From the NCBI GenBank assembly GCA_964429355.1, contig CAYSCH010000035.1, positions 1-39,982 of the forward strand: DNA of 39,982 nucleotides. The letters are read 5' to 3'. Below the pieces are notes generated by a model. That model saw nothing but the letters and a program-made list of their open reading frames with translations, did no database searches and had not been told where the DNA came from. A program made the position numbers and the translations under genes. Source of the stretch: JAAYAY01 sp964429355. GTDB lineage: Bacteria; Planctomycetota; Planctomycetia; Pirellulales; Thermoguttaceae. This document shows positions 1 to 7,206 of this stretch, in pieces; positions within the stretch are counted from its first letter, which is position 1, and every line of letters starts with the position of its first letter.

Positions 1-462
1 GAGATCCTCGAGAGAGGCCAAGGAAGCTAAGCCGGCGCTGGAAACTCCGCAGTCGCGAAGGTCGATATTCTGAAGGGTGGCGATCTTGCCGAGGATTGCC
101 ATGCCGGCGTCGGTCACTGCCGTCTCGTTGAGGAGTAGCGATCGAACTCGCCGCAATCCGGTCAACGACTGGAGGGCCGAATCGTCGATGGATGCACCCC
201 GAAAGCTCACCTCCGCTACGAATCCGTCACCATCCTTGGTCGATTCGGCACCTGCTTTGGCGAGTGCTTCCAGCGAGTCGGGAGCATCCTGTTCGGGCGT
301 CCCGGCTTGCGAGGCCGGGTCCTTCGCTGGCGGCGTTTCGTCGACAACGGCGGGCGGGGCATCGACCTTTGGGGACGGAGCCGACGATTCACGTCGATCG
401 CTGCAGCCCGTCAGGACCGCACAGAGGCCCGCCACGCTCAACCACAATCCGTACCGTCCCAT
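1..462 (-). CDS. Leucine-rich-repeat lipoprotein, C-terminus beyond the window
   Basis: The frame is open from the ATG at 462 to the left edge (154 codons), so the C-terminus is missing. It begins with a lipoprotein signal peptide (MGRYGLWLSVAGLCAVLTGC, lipobox LTGC, Cys20). An acidic, Ala/Pro-rich linker follows to about residue 70. After it come LRR-type repeats, seen as L..LTGLRRVRSLLLNETAVTDAGM and L.NIDLRDCGVSSAGLASL. The LxxLxLxxTxVTDAG pattern is the common bacterial/planctomycete internalin-like LRR spacing. A good Shine-Dalgarno (AGGAG, 7 nt spacing) precedes the ATG. It lies 76 bp downstream of the NamZ-type gene on the same strand and may be cotranscribed with it. The likely role is protein or glycan binding at the cell envelope; no enzymatic motif is visible. 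Confidence 0.75.
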   Translation of the reverse strand, partial: MGRYGLWLSVAGLCAVLTGCSDRRESSAPSPKVDAPPAVVDETPPAKDPASQAGTPEQDAPDSLEALAKAGAESTKDGDGFVAEVSFRGASIDDSALQSLTGLRRVRSLLLNETAVTDAGMAILGKIATLQNIDLRDCGVSSAGLASLASLEDL

Positions 463-538
463 GGGTTCTCTCCTGTTACTTTCAGCTCTCCGTCGGTTCG
501 GGCTCGCCGTACCGATCCGCCGGTTGGCGATTTATCGA

Positions 539-1825
539 TCAGTATAGCAGGAATGCTTTCCGCCGTTTCAGGAATCCTCTCAAATCGGCCTGGTAGCCAG
601 CCTCGATTTCGGCAGCGGTTTTTCCGTCACGCAGAGCGTTGAGCACCGCATCGTTGCCGAGCAGGCGCGCGTAGTCGTCGATCCTCCAATCCTGAGGATA
701 GAGCCGCCGGAGCTGAACGGCCACTTCCAGTCCGACCCGCACGGGCTCAAGTTTCGAACGATCGGTCACCAGCACCCGAACTCCGCCGCACGCTTCGCCT
801 TCGAACTTGCTCGACTGGGGCGTGAAGGTGATCGGCTCGAAGGCAACGCCTGGTGTATGGGCCTCCTTCAAGGCCTCGGCCAGCTTGTTTCCGTCGAGCC
901 ATGGTGCCCCGAAAACTTCGAAGGGAGTCTCGGTGCCGCGTCCGACCGAGAGATTCGTCGTTTCCAGCAGTCCGATCCCCGGATAGACCAGGGCCTCGGT
1001 GAGACTCCGCATGTTGGGCGAAGGGTTGATCCAGGCCAGTCCGGTGGCATCGAACAGTTGCTCCCGAGACCAGCCCTCCACGGGGACAATCGTCAGCTTC
1101 AGGTTCAGCTTCAATTCCTCGTTGAACATTCGCGCCAATTCGCCCACGGTCATGCCGTGGCGGATGGGCAACCGGTGATAACCGACAAACGACTGTTTTC
1201 CGTCGTCGAGGAGTGGGCCCTCAACGCACAGACCGCCGATCGGATTCGGCCGGTCGAGAACGAAGAACTCCAGCTTGTGCCTATCTGCCTCCTCCATGGC
1301 GGCGCCCATGGTCGATATGTATGTGTAGAAGCGGGCGCCGATGTCCTGAATATCGAAGACCAATGCGTCCAGGCCTTCGAGCATCTCGGGCGTCGGGCGC
1401 CGAGTCTTGCCGTAGAGGCTGTAGACCTTGGTCTTCGTCTCGGCATGTTCCGTGTCGCCGATTCCGCTCACGTCGAGCTTGCCCTCCAGCCCGTGCTCGG
1501 GGCTGAAGACCACCGCCAGGTCGACATTCGCGGCATTGTGAAGCAACTGGATCGCACTGATTCCATCACGGTTGACACCGGTGTGGTTCGTGATCAGCCC
1601 GATCCGACGGCCAGCAAGTTGCTTGAAACCGTCGCGTTGGAGAACGTCCAGACCCGTCAGAACACCCGCCGGCTGCGGATCGGCACCGGCTCCTGCCGCG
1701 GGGGTCTCCTGGGGCGGATCCGCTCGCAGGAGGGGCGGTAACAAGAGCATCCCTGCCACGAATGCTCCCAGCAAGACACGGGCAAAACGATTTTGCCAGA
1801 TGCCGGGCGTGTATCGGTTGTACAT
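539..1825 (-). CDS. namZ: DUF1343 / NamZ-type exo-beta-N-acetylmuramidase (GH171), secreted
   Basis: The 428-aa protein matches the DUF1343 family, whose characterised member NamZ removes N-acetylmuramic acid from the non-reducing end of peptidoglycan fragments. Residues 14-36 form a hydrophobic signal segment ending near LRADPP. Family landmarks follow in order: GLITNHTGVNRDG, VVFSPEHGL, FDIQDIGARFYTYISTM, LDRPNPIGG, and WINPSPNM with ETTNLSVGRGT. The frame stays open for 99 more codons upstream, but the ATG at 1825 is chosen because it has AAGGAG 8 nt before it and gives a proper signal peptide; the upstream extension is polar and featureless. Likely role is recycling or consumption of murein in the periplasm. 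Family assignment is firm; exact substrate is inferred. Confidence 0.9.
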   Translation of the reverse strand: MYNRYTPGIWQNRFARVLLGAFVAGMLLLPPLLRADPPQETPAAGAGADPQPAGVLTGLDVLQRDGFKQLAGRRIGLITNHTGVNRDGISAIQLLHNAANVDLAVVFSPEHGLEGKLDVSGIGDTEHAETKTKVYSLYGKTRRPTPEMLEGLDALVFDIQDIGARFYTYISTMGAAMEEADRHKLEFFVLDRPNPIGGLCVEGPLLDDGKQSFVGYHRLPIRHGMTVGELARMFNEELKLNLKLTIVPVEGWSREQLFDATGLAWINPSPNMRSLTEALVYPGIGLLETTNLSVGRGTETPFEVFGAPWLDGNKLAEALKEAHTPGVAFEPITFTPQSSKFEGEACGGVRVLVTDRSKLEPVRVGLEVAVQLRRLYPQDWRIDDYARLLGNDAVLNALRDGKTAAEIEAGYQADLRGFLKRRKAFLLY

Positions 1826-2358
1826 CAAGTCAGCTCCTTCACAGACTTCGCAGTCAAGGTGGAAAGGAAACGCCGGTCTGCCGACGCCCCGGCCATGGGC
1901 AAAGATAGTCGCCCGCAAGAGATATCGCAAGGGATCGTACCGAGGTCGCCGTTTTTGCGGCGTGCCGATGGGGCAGAAGCCTCTCAACCCCTCTAATTCA
2001 ACCACCCCACCCCGCGGCGCGGGGCAGCGAGCCTCTCGGGCTCGGGCCGGAAAATCGTTCCGTGAGGCCGTTTGCTCCCCCGAGAGACCCGACGTAGAGT
2101 TGTCTTGAACCGGGATCGCCATCCACGCCCGTGTGCAGGAAGGCCGAACATTCGAAGATCAACGGAACCCAACCACCAGACGTCTGCCGGGAAAGTGCCG
2201 TAGAACATCCTCATGTCCGGCCCTGCGTCGGAATGAACCGCGAGCCTGCGACTGCCGGCCCAGATCTCCGAGGTGCCGTTTCCGTTCCGGAAGACACCCC
2301 GATCGGTGGCGCGAAAGACCCCCACAGACTTCACTGACCGACAACATCCAGAGCCGCT
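1826..2358. other. Divergent intergenic region, NamZ / four-gene GTPase cluster
   Basis: This region separates two divergently transcribed units and should carry both promoters. No convincing -35/-10 pair was seen on either strand. A perfect 7-bp GC hairpin with a 1-nt loop (CCCCGCG G CGCGGGG) sits at 2010-2024. Open frames here read as polar, biased sequence without domains. Confidence 0.5.
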
Positions 2359-3459
2359 GTGTCTGCCGAATCTTCTCTCCTCACGATCGATACATCCGCC
2401 CTTCAGAAAACGGTGGCGGAATTGTGCGCCGGCCACGAGCGTCTCGAGGAGTTTCTGCGCGCTATGTTCGGCGAACTGGGCTGTCTGGCCGACGAGATGG
2501 CAAGGCACGGCCGATGGATCGATTCGAACAGGAGCGAGCAGGAGACCCACCGGTCGGAAAATGAACATCGCCTCGGACGGGAACGCCAGGCCCTGGAGAC
2601 GGCCTTCGAACGGATTCAGCAACTGACCGACCGTCTGGAGACCTCCACGGTTGCCAGCGCAGGAGGAACGGACCATTTCCAGAAGCTTCTGGAGAACATG
2701 GAGGCGGAGCGAGCCTCGTTTTGCGCATCTCTGGAGACGTCAGCCGCACAATCGGAAGAACGCCTCAGCCGGGAGCGGGTAGAATTGGAGGCCGTCTTCG
2801 ATCGGATCGAGAAACTATCCGAGCGGCTCGGAGAATCATCCGGCAACCCCGCAAGCGGTTACGAACCGCTGCAGGAGATGCTTGCCGGCCTGCGTCAGGA
2901 GCGGGAAGCGTGGCGAACTGCTCAGTCGTCGGACGCTTCGACGAGTGCGGATATCGTTCGCATGGCCGACGATCTTGCGGCCACGCGCCGAGAACTTGCG
3001 GAGGCTCGTGAGGAACTGAAATCGCAGCGGGGGCTCCTTTCTCAAGTATCGCTGCCCCATGATTCCGCCGCCGACTCCGATATACGCAGCCGAATGGACC
3101 GAATCGAACAGGAGAGTTTCGCCTGGGCCCAGGAGCGAGCGGCGTTGGAGACGGAGTTGGACGCCGTCCGAAATCGGGCCGCAGAACTGGCCGACACGTT
3201 GGACAATGAACGCCAACGGGCGTCGAGCGAACGGAAGGACTGGGCTGAGGAACTGCGGCAAATGCGGCAATTGCTCCAGTCCCTGGGGCAGCGGGGAGCG
3301 GTTGCCGCTCCCGTTGCCGCAACGCCGATTCCGATCGCGCCGGAGCCGGCCGAATCGGAGGATGCGCAGGATCCCGTCCTCGATTCGGTGATGGCCCAGT
3401 TCGAGATTCTTCAGAAGGACCTGGCACGCCGGCGCAAAGCGAAACCGGCAGCGAAATGA
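2359..3459 (+). CDS. Coiled-coil protein, first gene of GTPase/GAP1 cluster
   Basis: The 366-aa protein is Glu/Arg/Ala-rich, with long heptad-like helical stretches over roughly residues 5-310. Two internal segments look duplicated: RERQALETAFERIQQLTDRLE near residue 75 and SRERVELEAVFDRIEKLSERL near residue 135. A Pro/Ala linker (about 312-340) follows, then a short basic C-terminus (RRRKAKPAAK). No signal peptide or membrane helix is visible, so it is probably cytoplasmic. The GTG at 2359 is the only usable start after the in-frame stop at 2335; no strong Shine-Dalgarno is seen. It lies 109 bp upstream of the FGE-fold gene on the same strand. I do not recognise a named family. By position it could be a scaffold or oligomerisation partner for the GTPase module. 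Confidence 0.75.
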   Translation: MSAESSLLTIDTSALQKTVAELCAGHERLEEFLRAMFGELGCLADEMARHGRWIDSNRSEQETHRSENEHRLGRERQALETAFERIQQLTDRLETSTVASAGGTDHFQKLLENMEAERASFCASLETSAAQSEERLSRERVELEAVFDRIEKLSERLGESSGNPASGYEPLQEMLAGLRQEREAWRTAQSSDASTSADIVRMADDLAATRRELAEAREELKSQRGLLSQVSLPHDSAADSDIRSRMDRIEQESFAWAQERAALETELDAVRNRAAELADTLDNERQRASSERKDWAEELRQMRQLLQSLGQRGAVAAPVAATPIPIAPEPAESEDAQDPVLDSVMAQFEILQKDLARRRKAKPAAK

Positions 3460-3568
3460 GGATTGCGAACATGAATGAACGAGCCACTCGCAAACCAGAC
3501 GAAAGGCCGCTCTCGGTTCAATCGTGTCAAGGGCAACACGCGGACCGAGGCGAGATCGAGGTGCGTTA

Positions 3569-4768
3569 ATGGGTAGGCTGCTGAAACTGCTTGTTCCCGC
3601 CGTTTCTGTTCTCGCCGGGGTTGCGCTCCTTGGCTGCGGACAGATCCTGGCCGACGGGAAGTGGGTAACCATCGGATCGGTTTGCCTCGTATTCGGGATG
3701 GCAGTCGGAGTGATCGCGATCGCGCGAGGCAAGAGGCAGCCGAAAGCCCCCGTCGCAGACCACAAGCCGCGGCTGTTCAAGCCGGCACAAAGCAACGACC
3801 CCGACTCGCTTGTGGCCCAGATGTTGGCCCAGGGGCGTTACGCCCTGCTGCTCCGTCCCCAGGTGGCTCGAGACCTGGAGCAGCATCAGTTTGAGGCGAC
3901 GCTCGAAATCCTGCAGAACAAGATGGCTTTGGTTCCGGACGGAACCGTGATTCTGGGCGATGCCGAAGATCCGGAGCAGGGAGCCCGCTCCAGCGACAGC
4001 CTCTGGCATCCCCGGCAACGAGCCGTCCGCGTGACTCCGTACTTCCTCGATCGCCACCCCGTTACGAATCGTGACTTCTACGAATTCGTGGCCTCCGGCG
4101 GGTACGAGCAGATCACCTACTGGGACACGGCCATTTGGCCCGCAGTGCTCGACTTCGTGGATCAGACCCAGCAGCCGGGCCCGCGATTCTGGTCGAATGG
4201 CTATTGTGGTGCCGGCGAGGGAGATCATCCGGTCGTGGGTATCTGCTGGTACGAAGCAGCCGCCTTCGCACGTTGGGCGGGAAAGCGGCTCCCCACCGAC
4301 GCGGAGTGGGTCAAGGCCGGAGTCTGGCCCGTGAAACTTTCGGAAACCCAGTCCTCGCAACGTCGCTTCCCCTGGGGTGACACCATGGATCGTACCAAGG
4401 CAAACCTGTGGGGAACCGGACCAGGGCATACGGTCGCGGTGACCGAGTACGAGGAAGGGGTTAGTGTCGGTGGAGTGTATCAACTGATCGGAAATGTCTG
4501 GGAATGGACGCGAAGCGACTATGCACCCAGCTACTTTCCTCCGGAAGAATTCATTTCCGAATCTCCCTTGAAGAGTATCCGGGGCGGAGCCTTCGACACC
4601 TATTTCGACAACCAGGCAATGTGCCAGTTTCAAAGTGGTGATGTTCAAATGGCCCGGCGGCGCAACATCGGATTCCGCTGCGCATTGAGCGTGTCGGATC
4701 TGACCCTGTACCGCGAGTCCTTACCAGAAAACCGGAACGAGGAAGTGCCGGAGGAGGTCAGCGCATGA
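3569..4768 (+). CDS. Membrane-anchored FGE-fold (SUMF1-like) protein
   Basis: The 399-aa protein carries two hydrophobic segments at the N-terminus (about 5-22, containing an LLGC lipobox-like site at Cys23, and 31-51). A basic stretch (ARGKRQPK) follows, which predicts that the rest lies in the cytoplasm. From about residue 120 there is a formylglycine-generating-enzyme/sulfatase-modifying-factor fold: LVPDGTVILGD, RHPVTNRDFYEF, WYEAAAFARWAGKRLPTDAEW, FPWGD, LIGNVWEWTRSDY, IRGGAF and NIGFRCA. Counting back from GFRC, one of the two cysteines of human FGE (Cys341) has an equivalent, while the Cys336 position is not Cys, so enzymatic activity is doubtful. The ATG at 3569 has GAGGTG upstream; a GTG at 3524 would add 15 residues. 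The stop overlaps the next ATG (ATGA), implying translational coupling with the GTPase. Confidence 0.85.
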   Translation: MGRLLKLLVPAVSVLAGVALLGCGQILADGKWVTIGSVCLVFGMAVGVIAIARGKRQPKAPVADHKPRLFKPAQSNDPDSLVAQMLAQGRYALLLRPQVARDLEQHQFEATLEILQNKMALVPDGTVILGDAEDPEQGARSSDSLWHPRQRAVRVTPYFLDRHPVTNRDFYEFVASGGYEQITYWDTAIWPAVLDFVDQTQQPGPRFWSNGYCGAGEGDHPVVGICWYEAAAFARWAGKRLPTDAEWVKAGVWPVKLSETQSSQRRFPWGDTMDRTKANLWGTGPGHTVAVTEYEEGVSVGGVYQLIGNVWEWTRSDYAPSYFPPEEFISESPLKSIRGGAFDTYFDNQAMCQFQSGDVQMARRRNIGFRCALSVSDLTLYRESLPENRNEEVPEEVSA

Positions 4769-5685
4769 CGAAAGGAGTCATTGTTCCACTGGAATCGGCG
4801 AGGCTCGTCGAGTATGCCGTGCCTATCGCGTGCTACATTTGCGACGGGCAGAACAACTTCGACGCTGAGTACTGCCGCTATTGCTCGGCCCCCATGGCCC
4901 TGGCCCATCAGGCCGACAATACGAAAGTCCCACCCACGATGGTGGCCGCCATGGGCGTCAGCGGCGTCGGCAAGACCGTCTACCTCGGGATGCTCATGGA
5001 CATGCTCTCCCGGGGGTCGGGCAGCACGCGGCTGCTGGCCAGGGGTGCGTTCTCGATCAACCTGCAGCAAGCAACCGTCGGCGCCTTGGCGCGGTGCGGT
5101 TTTCCCGGCAAGACACCCAACGAACCCGATCATTGGAACTGGGTCCATTGCCAGGTGCGAACCGCCGGGCTGCGCAATCCGCTGGATCTGATCATGCCCG
5201 ACATGGCGGGCGAAGCGCTGCTTGAAGAAATGGACCATCCCCACAGTTTTCGGGTGATCAGTTCCTTCCTGCAGAAGTGCTCGGGGGCGCTGATTCTCGT
5301 AGACGCCGTCAAGCTGGTCGAAGGAGCCCAGGATCAGGAGTTCTTCACCATGAAGCTCACCAGCTACCTGGGAGAACTCGGCAGCCGGCGCGGCAACGAC
5401 TGGTCAAAACGGCCCATCGGGATCGTGTTCACCAAGGCCGACCGCAACGAAAAATGCATGGAGGATCCGGAGGCCTTTGCGAGGGCCCACGCGACGGGAC
5501 TCTGGGAGCAGTGCCACGAGCGGTTTCGCCACCACAAGTTCTTCGCCGCCGGGGTCGCTGGGGCTTGCGCGTGGCGCGATACCTTCGACGACGGCCGCGT
5601 CCAGGTTCCCTTACGCGTGGAGCCGCACGGCATCATCGAGCCTTTCGAATGGCTTTTGGGGCACCTCAACAAAATCAAACACTGA
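4765..5685 (+). CDS. Zinc-ribbon GTPase of GTPase/GAP1 conflict-type cluster
   Basis: The 306-aa protein has an N-terminal zinc ribbon (CYIC at 23-26, CRYC at 37-40) followed by a P-loop NTPase domain. Visible motifs are Walker A GVSGVGKT (64-71), DMAGE (146-150) in the place of the G3 DxxG motif, and TKAD (223-226) as the G4 guanine-specificity motif. These mark a Ras-like TRAFAC GTPase rather than an ATPase. The pattern resembles the GTPases that accompany GAP1 proteins in predicted bacterial conflict systems. No membrane segment is seen, so it would be cytosolic. It overlaps the FGE-fold gene by 4 bp and is followed 22 bp later by the GAP1-like gene, so the three are very likely cotranscribed. 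GTPase fold is confident; the precise family is from recognition only. Confidence 0.85.
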   Translation: MTKGVIVPLESARLVEYAVPIACYICDGQNNFDAEYCRYCSAPMALAHQADNTKVPPTMVAAMGVSGVGKTVYLGMLMDMLSRGSGSTRLLARGAFSINLQQATVGALARCGFPGKTPNEPDHWNWVHCQVRTAGLRNPLDLIMPDMAGEALLEEMDHPHSFRVISSFLQKCSGALILVDAVKLVEGAQDQEFFTMKLTSYLGELGSRRGNDWSKRPIGIVFTKADRNEKCMEDPEAFARAHATGLWEQCHERFRHHKFFAAGVAGACAWRDTFDDGRVQVPLRVEPHGIIEPFEWLLGHLNKIKH

Positions 5686-5707
5686 GCTTGCTTTCTGAGG
5701 TACCCGG

Positions 5708-7090
5708 ATGAATCTCGTCGAACAGGCGGTCTTCACGTCCGCCGAAACCAACCGGACGGCCGGATATCAATTGGTCGCGCGGAGTTGCGGAATCTCGGAA
5801 GAGGATGGCCGCACACTCTCGGCGTGGGGCCCGTCGCACGGCTCGCTGCTGGGCAATTCGCGGCATGCCTCGAGCACCAATTTTTTCCGGCTGCCCAGCG
5901 GCAACTATTGCATAGGCCGAACCACGGCCTCGGGCAATGAATACAGCGGGCGAGGAACCCGCGTTTACACCCAGTACCTGGTCGTCTCCGCCGAGACACT
6001 CAGGCATTTCGCCAACAACCCCTTCGCACTCGTGCGAGCGGCGTCCGGAAGCGGTCTCCTGACTCAGTACGAGAATGTCCCCCAAACACTGGAGTCGGTG
6101 CCTCTCGTCGGACGGGCCCCGGCGGTCGATCCCTCTCTCCTTTCTCGATCCAGCCGCGAGCTTGGGGCCGAGCACATCGCCTGCCTGGTTCAGGCGGCCC
6201 TCCAGTGCCAGTCCATGGCGATCGTGGGTGCGGCAGGCGGTGAGCTGGCCATTGCCGCCCTGCTCAACTGTCTGCCTCCGCAGATCCGCCTGGAGTTTTC
6301 GTTTTCCACCGGCCTGCGTTCGTCTGCCCGGCGTCCCTTTCGACTGATGGCCCTTGGCGATGACCTCGAGGAACGGCGCCGCGCACGACAGAATGAAAAC
6401 CTGACCCTCGTCGACCTGGCCAGCAAGGACGATTGGCAGTTCGCACCTGGCGACGGCTGGCCGCAGGCGATCTGGCAGATCCTCAAGACGGGCCGGATCT
6501 CTCTGTTGAGCCGGTGGTTCGACAACCAGTCCTCAGAGCTGTCCCTCGATCAGGTCAACGCTCTGGGGTTCCAGTTGCTGGAAGAACTCGGTGCCCGGGG
6601 CGCTGCCCCGAAGGCCACGTTTCCGCGGCCCGGCTTGGCGCCGCCCCGGGGCGATGGCCAGACATCCGGCGACGCGCCGGAAGCCTCGCCGCACGAGTGC
6701 GAACCGGCCAAAACCGTGCCGGGAAGAACACAGACGGCTCACGCGCCCCATCCACAGTTCCAGGGCACGCCGGCTGCCGAACAGCGCGATCCGGGCCCGT
6801 CGGAAGCTCTCGCCACCGAAAATCCGGAAGTCGTGGCGAGTCTCGAAGCACTCGACGACCTTGTCTATGACGCGATCAAGGGGAGCGTCTCTTCTCTGGC
6901 CGAGCTTCAACAGGCCTGGCCCCGCGTAAAATCAGAATTGGGGTACGATCTCCTCGGCCAGTCTCGCGAGCAGTATCTTCGGTATGCGCTTCACGTGTGG
7001 GAACAGTGCGTGGAAGCCAGCGGCGTTCGGCCGACCGAGCAGGCGATCAACGCATTGGAAGTGCTCTGCCTCCTTTTCGACGAAGTCTAA
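5708..7090 (+). CDS. GAP1-like (GTPase-associated protein 1) protein
   Basis: The 460-aa protein starts at an ATG with GAGG 7 nt upstream. Its first about 110 residues (QAVFTSAETNRTAGYQLVAR, then FRLPSGNYCIGRT and GRGTRVYTQYLVV) resemble the GAP1 N-terminal domain, known as a genomic partner of GTPases in predicted bacterial conflict systems. A middle domain (about 150-290) includes VGAAGGELAIAALLNCLP and LEFSFSTGLRSSARRPFRL, in the style of a degenerate P-loop/GAP1-M region. A Pro/Ala-rich disordered linker spans about 297-372, then a helical C-terminal domain. It is the last gene of the cluster. The family call comes from motif recognition and context; a profile search would be needed to place it firmly. 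Confidence 0.7.
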   Translation: MNLVEQAVFTSAETNRTAGYQLVARSCGISEEDGRTLSAWGPSHGSLLGNSRHASSTNFFRLPSGNYCIGRTTASGNEYSGRGTRVYTQYLVVSAETLRHFANNPFALVRAASGSGLLTQYENVPQTLESVPLVGRAPAVDPSLLSRSSRELGAEHIACLVQAALQCQSMAIVGAAGGELAIAALLNCLPPQIRLEFSFSTGLRSSARRPFRLMALGDDLEERRRARQNENLTLVDLASKDDWQFAPGDGWPQAIWQILKTGRISLLSRWFDNQSSELSLDQVNALGFQLLEELGARGAAPKATFPRPGLAPPRGDGQTSGDAPEASPHECEPAKTVPGRTQTAHAPHPQFQGTPAAEQRDPGPSEALATENPEVVASLEALDDLVYDAIKGSVSSLAELQQAWPRVKSELGYDLLGQSREQYLRYALHVWEQCVEASGVRPTEQAINALEVLCLLFDEV

Positions 7091-7116
7091 GCTAAGGCAA
7101 TCAGATCGGTGCCGCG

Positions 7117-7206
7117 TTGTCGGCAGCCATGGTTCTGGTCCAGGTTCTCGACAACGGCATCGGGATCGAACCGAAATTCCCCGAGCGGATCTTCGGCTCG
7201 CTATTC
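7117..7206 (+). pseudogene. Remnant of histidine-kinase ATPase (HATPase_c) domain
   Basis: A short plus-strand frame beginning with TTG at 7117 encodes VLVQVLDNGIGIEPKF then PERIFGSLFDR. This is the D/G1 and F-box signature of GHKL histidine kinases (V.DNGIGI.P....RIF..F), common in sensor kinases. The frame has no upstream kinase sequence (the GAP1-like gene ends at 7090) and loses all similarity once it enters the antisense of glmS. It is read as a leftover fragment of about 25 codons, partly covered by the glmS 3' end. The match is short but distinctive. Confidence 0.45.

Noticed and set aside
1826..2122. 99-residue N-terminal extension of the NamZ-type protein
   Set aside because: It is polar and compositionally odd; the internal ATG has a Shine-Dalgarno and a signal peptide.
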